DNA from: Clostridium sp. CM027
GTDB lineage: Bacteria > Bacillota > Clostridia > Clostridiales > Clostridiaceae
Assembly (NCBI RefSeq): GCF_024730565.1
Contig: NZ_CP077725.1
Location: forward strand, 3,428,501-3,492,500
Direction: 5' to 3'
Length of the DNA: 64,000 nt
The notes below the pieces were generated by a model. That model made no database searches, had not been told where the DNA came from, and worked only from the letters and a program-made list of their open reading frames with translations. The position numbers and the translations under genes were made by a program. This document shows positions 22,411-29,095 of this stretch, one piece after another; positions within the stretch are counted from its first letter, which is position 1; each line of letters opens with the position of its first letter.

Positions 22411-23385
22411 ATGAAAGTTGGAAAATTAAATTGGGATGACTTAAAACAAATAATTGACAACAATAAAAGTGTTGTCCGGGGCGATGTAAGAATTAGAAGT
22501 GGAATAGGCGAAGACTGCAGTGTAGTAAATTTTGGCGAATATGAGTGCGTAGTATCTACAGATCCAATAACCGGAGCTGATAAAAATATGGGCAAATTAG
22601 CAGTTCATATAAATTGCAATGATATAGCTTCTTGTGGAGTTGAGCCTGTAGGCATTTTAGTTACAATTCTTGTACCGCCAACAGCGACGATAGAAGATAT
22701 AAAAAATATTATGAGTGAAATTGATGAAGAGACAAAAAAACTGAATGTGGAGATATTAGGTGGACATACTGAGGTTACAGAAGCTGTAAATAAAATAATA
22801 GTTTCATGCACTGCTATAGGAAAAGGGAAAGCACAAGGTGCTGTGGCAACTTCAGGTGCAAAAATCGGAGATGAAATTGTCGTTACCAAACTGCTTTGTA
22901 TGGAAGGAACTTCAATTATAGTAAATGATCATTTAGACAGGATACAAGGCGTTTTAACTCCTAAAGAAATAGAAGTAGCTAAAGACTATATTAGTAGTAT
23001 TAGTGTGGTTAATGAAGGACGTATAGCAGGAGAGTTCGGGGTTAATTCTATGCATGATATAACTGAAGGTGGTGTTCTAGGAGCATTATGGGAAGTTGCG
23101 GAGGCTAGCAATTTAGGATTTAAGGCGTATAGTGATAAAATGCCAATTAGTGATATTACATATAAAATATGTGAAAGACTTAATATTGACCCTTTGAAAT
23201 TTATATCTTCTGGAAGCATGCTAATAACGGTGGCGTCTGGGAAAGAATTGGTGGATAAATTAAATAGCAATGGAGTACAAGCTACGGTAATAGGAAAAAT
23301 GACTGCGTCTAGAGGGATATTAGTAAAAGATGAAACTTGCAAAGATGTTTTGCCCCCTACTAGAGATGAGTTATTTAGTATATAA
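22411..23385 (+). CDS. AIR synthase-related (PurM/HypE-like) protein
   Basis: 324 aa. N-terminal PurM fold with IRSGIGEDCSVVNFG and STDPITGADKNMGKLAVHINCNDIASCGVEP, then GGHTEVTEAV; C-terminal half has MHDITEGGVLGALWEVAEAS. These are ATP- and Mg-binding features of the PurM/SelD/ThiL/HypE superfamily. It lacks the C-terminal cysteine tail of HypE, and no hyp genes are nearby, so it is not called HypE. Similar clostridial proteins are annotated only as AIR-synthase-related. Substrate unknown. AGGAAGG upstream of ATG 22411. A 9-bp hairpin (23410-23438) separates it from rdgB. Confidence 0.85.
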   Translation: MKVGKLNWDDLKQIIDNNKSVVRGDVRIRSGIGEDCSVVNFGEYECVVSTDPITGADKNMGKLAVHINCNDIASCGVEPVGILVTILVPPTATIEDIKNIMSEIDEETKKLNVEILGGHTEVTEAVNKIIVSCTAIGKGKAQGAVATSGAKIGDEIVVTKLLCMEGTSIIVNDHLDRIQGVLTPKEIEVAKDYISSISVVNEGRIAGEFGVNSMHDITEGGVLGALWEVAEASNLGFKAYSDKMPISDITYKICERLNIDPLKFISSGSMLITVASGKELVDKLNSNGVQATVIGKMTASRGILVKDETCKDVLPPTRDELFSI

Positions 23386-23463
23386 TTTTTAAAATAGATT
23401 ACTTTTAGAGTAGATAATGATTACTAATTATTATCTACCCTAGAGAGTTGTGAGGAGTATACA

Positions 23464-24069
23464 ATGAGAAGATTAATAGTTGCTAGTAATAATGACCATA
23501 AAATTAAGGAAATAAAAGAAATATTATCACGGTTTCCTTTTGAAGTACTATCTTTAAAAGAAGCCAATATTAACATTGATGTAGAGGAAACAGGAAGCAC
23601 TTTCATGGAGAATGCAGATATAAAGGCAAGTGAAATTTTCAAAATAGCCCATGGGAATATGGTACTTGCCGATGATTCGGGATTAGCAGTAGAATCATTA
23701 AATGGAGCTCCAGGCATTTTTTCAGCGAGGTTTGCGGGGGAACACGGAAATACTAAAGCGAATAATGAAAAATTATTGCACCTTTTAGATGGCAAAACAG
23801 AAGAACAGCGAAAAGCTAAATTCATTTGCGCAATGGTACTTATAATTAATAAAGATGAAATAGTAAAAGTACAAGGAGAGTCAGAGGGGATAATCACAGC
23901 AGATTTTAGAGGTGAAGAAGGTTTCGGATATGACCCGCTATTTTTTGTGGAAAAATTCAATAAAACTTTTGCACAGATGGAAAGTAATGAAAAAAACGCT
24001 ATAAGTCATAGGGGAAGGGCACTAGATAAACTAAAAGGTGAGCTTGAAAAATTAATATATGATGTATAA
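23464..24069 (+). CDS. rdgB: XTP/dITP pyrophosphatase (Ham1/RdgB)
   Basis: 201 aa. IVASNNDHKIKEIKEIL at the N-terminus, LADDSGLAVESLNGAPGIFSARFAGE around 70-95, and GFGYDPLFF near 155. These form the nucleotide pocket of the Ham1 family. Hydrolyses dITP, XTP and ITP to monophosphates, keeping deaminated purines out of DNA and RNA. TGAGGAG upstream of the ATG. It runs with the next phosphodiesterase gene (64-bp gap), a pairing common in clostridia. Confidence 0.95.
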   Translation: MRRLIVASNNDHKIKEIKEILSRFPFEVLSLKEANINIDVEETGSTFMENADIKASEIFKIAHGNMVLADDSGLAVESLNGAPGIFSARFAGEHGNTKANNEKLLHLLDGKTEEQRKAKFICAMVLIINKDEIVKVQGESEGIITADFRGEEGFGYDPLFFVEKFNKTFAQMESNEKNAISHRGRALDKLKGELEKLIYDV

Positions 24070-24133
24070 TTATTAGGCATCTCAAAAAAAGTCTAAGATG
24101 CATACGTTATATTAATGAAGAGGGTGATTTTAA

Positions 24134-24604
24134 ATGAGAATAGGTGTTATAAGCGATACACATGGCATTATTAGCAGCATAGAACGGCTAGGATGCGAAA
24201 TAAAGGGATTAGATGTGTTGATTCACTTAGGCGATAATGTAGACGACATATCCATTATAAGAAAGCATTATAATGGAGAAATAATTAATGTTAAAGGCAA
24301 TTGTGATTTTTCTACAAGTACACCTAATGACAGGGTAAAAGAAATTTGCTTAAAAAAATTTTTTTTAACTCATGGACATAGATATAGTGTAAAAGAGAGT
24401 TTGGCTAAATTAAGATATAAGGCTTTAGAAACGGGGGCTGACATAGTCTTGTATGGACATACACATATTGGAAAAATAGATTTTGAAGAAGGAATATGGT
24501 ATATAAATCCTGGAAGTGCGTCACTACCAAGAGATGGAGCTCGGAGCTTTGCTATTATAAGTATCAACCAGGGATGCATAGAGCCAAATTTGATAAGATT
24601 CTAG
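24134..24604 (+). CDS. YfcE/MJ0936-family metallophosphodiesterase
   Basis: 156 aa. All metal-binding motifs of the calcineurin-like group are present: GVISDTHG (Asp8, His10), HLGDNVDD, VKGNCDFS, LTHGHRYS and LYGHTHIGKI. Small cytoplasmic phosphodiesterase; physiological substrate uncertain. GAGGGTGA precedes the ATG. Follows rdgB. Downstream the CTAAAATTTTAG palindrome with a T-run (about 24639-24657) could terminate transcription. Confidence 0.92.
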   Translation: MRIGVISDTHGIISSIERLGCEIKGLDVLIHLGDNVDDISIIRKHYNGEIINVKGNCDFSTSTPNDRVKEICLKKFFLTHGHRYSVKESLAKLRYKALETGADIVLYGHTHIGKIDFEEGIWYINPGSASLPRDGARSFAIISINQGCIEPNLIRF

Positions 24605-24742
24605 TTGTTTATAGCTAGGTATTTTAAATGTGAACTTCTAAAATTTTAGTTTTTTTAATCAGACTAAAATAAGTTAAAATAAAAAATAACAGGTTGATAG
24701 GATTTATTTTAATATTAAAATGAGAAAGTTTTAAAAAAAGTA

Positions 24743-24771
24743 TTGACGTATTAAAACATATGGTGTAGAAT
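24743..24771 (+). promoter_or_regulatory. Promoter of the tRNA operon
   Basis: TTGACG (24743-24748), 17-bp spacer, TAGAAT (24766-24771). Strong match about 95 bp before the first tRNA; no other good promoter is seen before the terminator at 26746. Confidence 0.82.
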
Positions 24772-24864
24772 AATCCATGTCGTCAGAAAAAATCATTGAA
24801 TTTAAATGGTTATGAGGTCAGGATTAATTTAGGACATTAAATGGTTTTAAAGTTTAATGGGTAG

Positions 24865-24940
24865 CGGGGTGTAGCGCAGCTGGGAGCGCGCGTGGTTTGG
24901 GACCATGAGGTCGCAGGTTCAATCCCTGTCACCCCGACCA
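24865..24940 (+). tRNA. tRNA-Pro(TGG)
   Basis: 76 nt with encoded CCA. Acceptor CGGGGTG/CACCCCG, D-arm, anticodon loop TTTGGGA, T-arm GGTTCAATCC. First gene of the cluster; identical to the copy at 25799. Confidence 0.97.
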
Positions 24941-24946
24941 CTATAT

Positions 24947-25020
24947 GCGGGTATAACTCAATGGTAGAGTGTTAGCCTTCCAAGCTAATTACGAGGGTTC
25001 GATTCCCTCTACCCGCTCCA
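24947..25020 (+). tRNA. tRNA-Gly(TCC)
   Basis: 74 nt with CCA. Acceptor GCGGGTA/TACCCGC, anticodon loop CTTCCAA. One of three copies (also 25889 and 26670). Confidence 0.97.
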
Positions 25021-25055
25021 AATATATTAATGTTTATTTAAACACTAATATACAA

Positions 25056-25132
<77 letters not shown>

Positions 25133-25135
25133 TAC

Positions 25136-25212
25136 GGTGGACGTAGTTCAGTTGGTAGAGCGCCAGTTTGTGGTACTGGTTGTCGTGGGTTCGAGTCCCA
25201 TCGTCCACCCCA
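25136..25212 (+). tRNA. tRNA-His(GTG)
   Basis: 77 nt including the histidine-specific G-1 paired with C73, plus CCA. Anticodon stem CCAGT/ACTGG, loop TTGTGGT. Three copies in the cluster. Confidence 0.96.
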
Positions 25213-25220
25213 TTTAATGC

Positions 25221-25295
25221 TGGGGTATCGCCAAGCGGTAAGGCACCACACTTTGACTGTGGCATCCGTAGGTTCAAATCCTGCTATCCCAGCCA
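25221..25295 (+). tRNA. tRNA-Gln(TTG)
   Basis: 75 nt with CCA. Acceptor TGGGGTA/TATCCCA, anticodon stem CCACA/TGTGG, loop CTTTGAC. The only intact Gln tRNA here; its counterpart in the second cluster copy is degenerate (26316-26382). Confidence 0.96.
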
Positions 25296-25299
25296 ATAA

Positions 25300-25375
25300 G
25301 GTTTACTAGCTCAGTTGGTAGAGCACATGACTTTTAATCATGGTGTCCGGGGTTCGATTCCCCGGTAAGCCACCA
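25300..25375 (+). tRNA. tRNA-Lys(TTT)
   Basis: 76 nt with CCA. Acceptor GGTTTAC/GTAAGCC, anticodon stem CATGA/TCATG, loop CTTTTAA. Identical copy at 26388. Confidence 0.97.
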
Positions 25376-25390
25376 AAATAGTAATAATAT

Positions 25391-25475
25391 GCAGGTGTGG
25401 CGGAATTGGCAGACGCACTAGACTTAGGATCTAGCGCCTTCGGGTGTATGGGTTCAACTCCCTTCACCTGCACCA
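25391..25475 (+). tRNA. tRNA-Leu(TAG)
   Basis: 85 nt with CCA and a long variable arm (CGCCTTCGGGTG), as class II tRNAs have. Anticodon stem CTAGA/TCTAG, loop CTTAGGA. Identical copy at 26479. Confidence 0.97.
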
Positions 25476-25518
25476 TTACTATTTACAAATGAATTACTAT
25501 GTATAAAAACAATAATAT

Positions 25519-25593
<75 letters not shown>

Positions 25594-25626
25594 AATATGT
25601 TTATACATATTAGTTTAAGTATACAA

Positions 25627-25703
<77 letters not shown>

Positions 25704-25707
25704 ATAT

Positions 25708-25783
25708 GCGTCATTAGCTCAGTTGGTAGAGCACCTGACTCTTAATCAGGGTGTCCGGGGTTCAAGCCCCCGATGTCGCACCA
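25708..25783 (+). tRNA. tRNA-Lys(CTT), acceptor mismatch
   Basis: 76 nt with CCA. Anticodon stem CCTGA/TCAGG, loop CTCTTAA. The acceptor arms GCGTCAT and ATGTCGC leave a T-T mismatch at the fourth pair; ATGACGC would be the perfect complement. Otherwise normal; single copy. Confidence 0.9.
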
Positions 25784-25798
25784 TTTTTTAATATATGC

Positions 25799-25874
25799 CG
25801 GGGTGTAGCGCAGCTGGGAGCGCGCGTGGTTTGGGACCATGAGGTCGCAGGTTCAATCCCTGTCACCCCGACCA
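25799..25874 (+). tRNA. tRNA-Pro(TGG), second copy
   Basis: 76 nt with CCA, identical to 24865-24940. Begins the second repeat of the tRNA block. Confidence 0.97.
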
Positions 25875-25888
25875 TTAAAATATAATAT

Positions 25889-25962
25889 GCGGGTATAACT
25901 CAATGGTAGAGTGTTAGCCTTCCAAGCTAATTACGAGGGTTCGATTCCCTCTACCCGCTCCA
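25889..25962 (+). tRNA. tRNA-Gly(TCC), second copy
   Basis: 74 nt with CCA, identical to 24947-25020. Confidence 0.97.
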
Positions 25963-25997
25963 AATATGTTAACGTTCAACTGAGCATTAACATATAA

Positions 25998-26074
<77 letters not shown>

Positions 26075-26077
26075 TAC

Positions 26078-26154
26078 GGTGGACGTAGTTCAGTTGGTAG
26101 AGCGCCAGTTTGTGGTACTGGTTGTCGTGGGTTCGAGTCCCATCGTCCACCCCA
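26078..26154 (+). tRNA. tRNA-His(GTG), second copy
   Basis: 77 nt including G-1 and CCA, identical to 25136-25212. Confidence 0.96.
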
Positions 26155-26231
26155 TTTAAAAATAAAATTACAAATAAAGGGTATTGTATTAGAAAATAAT
26201 ATAACCTTAATAAATTTAAAATTCCCAATAC

Positions 26232-26308
26232 GGTGGACGTAGTTCAGTTGGTAGAGCGCCAGTTTGTGGTACTGGTTGTCGTGGGTTCGAGTCCCATCGT
26301 CCACCCCA
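26232..26308 (+). tRNA. tRNA-His(GTG), third copy
   Basis: 77 nt including G-1 and CCA, identical to the preceding copies; separated from the second copy by about 77 bp of AT-rich spacer, suggesting an insertion or duplication of this gene alone. Confidence 0.96.
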
Positions 26309-26315
26309 TTTAAAA

Positions 26316-26382
26316 TTGGGATGCCTTTCAAAACCGTAAGGCATCGGACTCTTTACTTAGATGTATAGGTTTGAATTTAACT
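26316..26382 (+). pseudogene. Degenerate tRNA-Gln remnant
   Basis: Between His and Lys, exactly where the first cluster copy has tRNA-Gln, lies TTGGGATG...CCGTAAGGCATCGGACT...GTATAGGTTTGAATTTAACTAATAAGG. The D-arm (GTAAGGCA) and T-arm (TAGGTTTGAAT) resemble Gln tRNA, but the acceptor 3' arm and CCA are gone and the anticodon stem does not pair. Read as a decayed copy. Confidence 0.68.
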
Positions 26383-26387
26383 AATAA

Positions 26388-26463
26388 GGTTTACTAGCTC
26401 AGTTGGTAGAGCACATGACTTTTAATCATGGTGTCCGGGGTTCGATTCCCCGGTAAGCCACCA
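26388..26463 (+). tRNA. tRNA-Lys(TTT), second copy
   Basis: 76 nt with CCA, identical to 25300-25375. Confidence 0.97.
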
Positions 26464-26478
26464 AAATAGTAATAATAT

Positions 26479-26563
26479 GCAGGTGTGGCGGAATTGGCAG
26501 ACGCACTAGACTTAGGATCTAGCGCCTTCGGGTGTATGGGTTCAACTCCCTTCACCTGCACCA
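26479..26563 (+). tRNA. tRNA-Leu(TAG), second copy
   Basis: 85 nt with long variable arm and CCA, identical to 25391-25475. Confidence 0.97.
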
Positions 26564-26589
26564 AATACTATTTATAAAAACAACAATAT

Positions 26590-26664
<75 letters not shown>

Positions 26665-26669
26665 AACAT

Positions 26670-26743
26670 GCGGGTATAACTCAATGGTAGAGTGTTAGCC
26701 TTCCAAGCTAATTACGAGGGTTCGATTCCCTCTACCCGCTCCA
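26670..26743 (+). tRNA. tRNA-Gly(TCC), third copy
   Basis: 74 nt with CCA, identical to the other two Gly(TCC) genes; last gene before the operon terminator. Confidence 0.97.
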
Positions 26744-26745
26744 AT

Positions 26746-26778
26746 AAAAGTCTTTAGTATTTATACTAAAGACTTTTT
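26746..26778 (+). terminator. Terminator of the main tRNA operon
   Basis: Perfect 15-bp arms AAAAGTCTTTAGTAT (26746-26760) and ATACTAAAGACTTTT (26763-26777), ending in a T5 run. Confidence 0.92.
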
Positions 26779-26795
26779 AAAAATTATTTTATTAT

Positions 26796-26872
26796 GCGCC
26801 CATAGCTCAGTTGGATAGAGTGGCAGACTTCGAATCTGAAGGCCGTGGGTTCGACTCCCTCTGGGCGCACCA
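26796..26872 (+). tRNA. tRNA-Arg(TCG)
   Basis: 77 nt with CCA. Acceptor GCGCCCA/TGGGCGC, anticodon loop CTTCGAA. It lies beyond the operon terminator and has its own terminator. The T-stem GTGGG/CCCTC contains a mismatch. An integrase remnant lies just downstream, so this gene's 3' end is the likely former attachment site of a mobile element. Confidence 0.94.
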
Positions 26873-26874
26873 CC

Positions 26875-26912
26875 AAAGCCTTGCAAACACTAAGTTTGTA
26901 AGGCTTTTACTT
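26875..26912 (+). terminator. Terminator of tRNA-Arg(TCG)
   Basis: 14-bp stem AAAGCCTTGCAAAC (26875-26888) with GTTTGTAAGGCTTT (26894-26907, one G-T pair), then T-rich. Confidence 0.88.
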
Positions 26913-26957
26913 TTGCCCTCTTTTGACCCTTATAAAATTTTATGAAAAAATGAGGGT

Positions 26958-27153
26958 TATTTTGACCCCATATAATTATACAAGTCATTAAGTTTTGTAT
27001 CAGCCTTCACCTTCATAATCTCAAGTACATGAGTATAGGTGTTTAAGGTAATAGAAATATTACTATGACCTAGATGACTTTGTACTATTTTGGGCTCTTC
27101 TTTAGCTCAAATAGGAGAGTAGCATAGGTATGACTTAAATCGTCAGGTATTAA
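26958..27153 (-). pseudogene. C-terminal remnant of a tyrosine recombinase (phage/ICE integrase)
   Basis: Reading the minus strand down to a TAA at 26958-26960 gives VQSHLGHSNISITLNTYTHV and a tail ending NDLYNYMGSK: the classic integrase C-terminus with the catalytic Tyr (TYTHV). About 20 codons upstream, in another frame, DLSHTYATLLFELKKSPK matches the HxxRH box region. The two parts join only if one A is restored near 27090, and the box reads DDLSH rather than HDLRH, losing the His and Arg. No N-terminal part remains. The element it mobilised is gone or reduced to a scar. Confidence 0.82.
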
Positions 27154-27204
27154 TATAATAAAGATTAAATAGCTATAGTTGTAATTATACTTATTAAAGA
27201 AAAT

Positions 27205-27249
27205 AATACAAATGTATTGACAATTTAATAATACGTTTGTATTATTAAA
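27205..27249 (+). promoter_or_regulatory. blaI-type promoter with overlapping operators
   Basis: -35 TTGACA (27217-27222), 17-bp spacer, -10 TATTAT (27240-27245). A perfect inverted repeat TTTAATAATAC (27224-27234)/GTATTATTAAA (27239-27249) covers the spacer and -10, and AATACAAATGTATT (27205-27218) overlaps the -35. Both carry the TACA/TGTA-like core of BlaI/MecI operators, so autorepression is likely. Confidence 0.82.
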
Positions 27250-27264
27250 TTAAAGGAGGCTTTA

Positions 27265-27636
27265 ATGATGGATTTAAAAAAACTTCCACAAACAGAATTG
27301 GAAGTTATGAATTTAATTTGGAGTAATGAAGAAACTTTATCAACAAACCAGGTTGCTGAGATAATCACTCTTCAAAAGGGATGGAAAGCTGGAACAACAG
27401 CTACACTTCTAAAACGTTTAATAAAAAAGGATTTTCTTTCAGCAGAAAAACGAGGAAAGCAGTTTTACTATTTTCCAAAGGTAGAAGAAAAAGAATATAA
27501 GTCTTTAGAAACAAAGGAATTCCTTAAAAATATTCATGGTAATTCTTTAACTAGCCTTGTATCAATGTTACATGATACTAAGGACATATTATCAGACGAG
27601 GATTTAGAAAAACTAGATAGAATGATAAAAAAATAG
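27265..27636 (+). CDS. BlaI/MecI/CopY-family transcriptional repressor
   Basis: 123 aa. Winged-helix N-terminal half (LPQTELEVMNLIWSNEE, TTATLLKRLIKKDFL, KRGKQFYYFPKV), followed by the dimerisation helices (SLTSLVSMLHDTKDILSDEDLEKL). Binds palindromic operators as a dimer and is cut when the linked M56 sensor protease is activated. AAAGGAGG before ATG 27265 (a second ATG follows directly). The protease gene starts 8 nt downstream. Regulated genes other than this pair are not visible; no beta-lactamase is in the window. Confidence 0.92.
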   Translation: MMDLKKLPQTELEVMNLIWSNEETLSTNQVAEIITLQKGWKAGTTATLLKRLIKKDFLSAEKRGKQFYYFPKVEEKEYKSLETKEFLKNIHGNSLTSLVSMLHDTKDILSDEDLEKLDRMIKK

Positions 27637-27644
27637 GTGATAAT

Positions 27645-28760
27645 ATGCTAAAAACATTGTTTGAAAACATTATAGAAGCCTCATTAATAGGAACCTTTTG
27701 GATTTTATTGCTATTAATATTTAGAAAAAAGGTACTTAGTAAATATAGTGCAAATTTCAATTACTATATTTGTATAGTTATAATTTTAAAAATGGTTCTG
27801 CCCCTTAAAATTTCAATATATGTTCCTAAGAATGTGTTAATGGTAAAAGATAATGTAATTCCTAGTGGTATCTATGATAACATGGCTAAAATTAGTCATG
27901 TTATAAGTATAATTCCATATCTTTATTTCATAACATCTACAATAATATTTTTATTTATTATTTTATGTAACAAAAAATTTAATAGCAGTATTAAAAAGAC
28001 TTCAAGAAATATATACAATGTAAAAATCATGAGAATATATAGCAAATCTAAAAAAGAAATGGGTATCAAAAGAAATATTCCTCTTAAATTTTGCAGTAGT
28101 ATTTCAACACCATTTATTATAGGTATAGTAAAACCAACAATTATATTACCAGAAAGAACATATGAAGATGAAGATTTAAAATGGATAATAAAACATGAAT
28201 TGATTCATTTTAAAAGAAAAGATTGGATATATAAACTTCTAAGCATTTTAGTTATATCATTACATTTCTTTAATCCTTTAATTTATAAGTTAAAAAGTAT
28301 TTTAAATGAAGATTGTGAATTATCCTGTGATGAAAAGCTCTTAAAATCACTAGGAATAGATGAAAGAAAAAATTATGCCTTAACACTTATAAACTCAATG
28401 AAATTTAATAATCAGTTTAAATTATCAAATAGCTTAATATCACCCTTTAATGATGATAAAAATATAATGAATAGGAGAATTGAGAGTATGTTAAATTTGA
28501 AATCAAAGAAAAAAGGAATAATCACAGGAGCATTACTACTTGTAATATCAGGAGCATCACTATTTTCAGTAAATGTATTTGTGGATACTCCAGAAGAGCA
28601 TATTAATGATGATATGAATAAGGTTAAACAGGAATTGCAGAATAATTTAGAGCAAGGAGCCAAAGAGGGGGATTTGAAGATTTTAAATAAAGATGGTACA
28701 AAAGTTTATTATAAAACTATTCAAGCATCATCAGAGATATCGCCTGAAGCATATAAATAA
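27645..28760 (+). CDS. M56-family (BlaR1-like) membrane zinc protease
   Basis: 371 aa. About four membrane segments (near 10-25, 35-55, 90-112 and 285-305) surround the zinc-protease domain with HELIH at 184-188 and downstream ELSCDEKLL. Known BlaR1/MecR1 proteins sense beta-lactams through a C-terminal penicillin-binding domain of about 250 aa; here only about 60 residues follow the last membrane segment, so that sensor is absent. It probably senses another cell-envelope signal and inactivates the upstream repressor. TAGGTGATAAT precedes the ATG. Confidence 0.88.
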   Translation: MLKTLFENIIEASLIGTFWILLLLIFRKKVLSKYSANFNYYICIVIILKMVLPLKISIYVPKNVLMVKDNVIPSGIYDNMAKISHVISIIPYLYFITSTIIFLFIILCNKKFNSSIKKTSRNIYNVKIMRIYSKSKKEMGIKRNIPLKFCSSISTPFIIGIVKPTIILPERTYEDEDLKWIIKHELIHFKRKDWIYKLLSILVISLHFFNPLIYKLKSILNEDCELSCDEKLLKSLGIDERKNYALTLINSMKFNNQFKLSNSLISPFNDDKNIMNRRIESMLNLKSKKKGIITGALLLVISGASLFSVNVFVDTPEEHINDDMNKVKQELQNNLEQGAKEGDLKILNKDGTKVYYKTIQASSEISPEAYK

Positions 28761-28878
28761 CTACATAAAAAAAGGTCATTGAAATGAGGCAACTGAAAAA
28801 GTCTTGATATTTAAAATTTAACTTATTAAAAAAGTTAAAACTAGAAATTTATGAGCTATGGTTTTGTGGTAAATTATG

Positions 28879-28907
28879 TTGACAGGGATTAAAATGTATA
28901 GTATTAT
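28879..28907 (+). promoter_or_regulatory. Promoter of the pyr operon
   Basis: Consensus -35 TTGACA (28879-28884), 17-bp spacer, -10 TATTAT (28902-28907). Transcription would begin about 20 nt before the PyrR motif. Confidence 0.88.
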
Positions 28908-28934
28908 AGGTAAAAGAATAAAGAACCTTTAATT

Positions 28935-29013
28935 TTGCCCGAGAGGCTGAGAAGGAAGTAGATGTTTTACAGCGATATTACTACGCCTTCTCATAAAAGA
29001 GATGGCGTTTTTT
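28935..29013 (+). promoter_or_regulatory. PyrR-type pyrimidine attenuator
   Basis: CCCGAGAGGCT (28938-28948) fits the PyrR RNA-binding core (CCNGNGAGGYU). TGAGAAGG (28948-28955) plus GTAG (28958-28961) can pair with CCTTCTCA (28986-28993) and CTAC (28981-28984) as an antiterminator; alternatively CGCCTTCTC (28984-28992) pairs with GAGATGGCG (28999-29007) followed by T6 as a terminator. PyrR with UMP would stabilise the first hairpin and favour termination. Confidence 0.85.
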
Positions 29014-29062
29014 GTTTAGAAGTAAATGTAATATTAAAAGTACTTATAGTACCTTTAAATTT

Positions 29063-29085
29063 AGCTCAGAGAGGCTGAGAAGGAG
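29063..29085 (+). promoter_or_regulatory. Second PyrR-like motif overlapping the pyrB ribosome binding site
   Basis: AGCTCAGAGAGGCT (29063-29076) runs into GAGAAGGAG, which contains the pyrB Shine-Dalgarno (AGGAG 29081-29085). The stretch GAGAGGCTGAGAAGGA is shared exactly with 28941-28956. The motif can form CTCAG...CTGAG, placing the ribosome site beside a PyrR-bindable loop and suggesting translational control. Confidence 0.68.
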
Positions 29086-29095
29086 TGGATGTAAT

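Noticed and set aside
28935-29013. T-box or tRNA-sensing leader before the pyr operon
   Set aside because: No T-box (TGGNACCGCG) sequence; the GAGAGGCT motif and exchangeable hairpins match PyrR attenuation.
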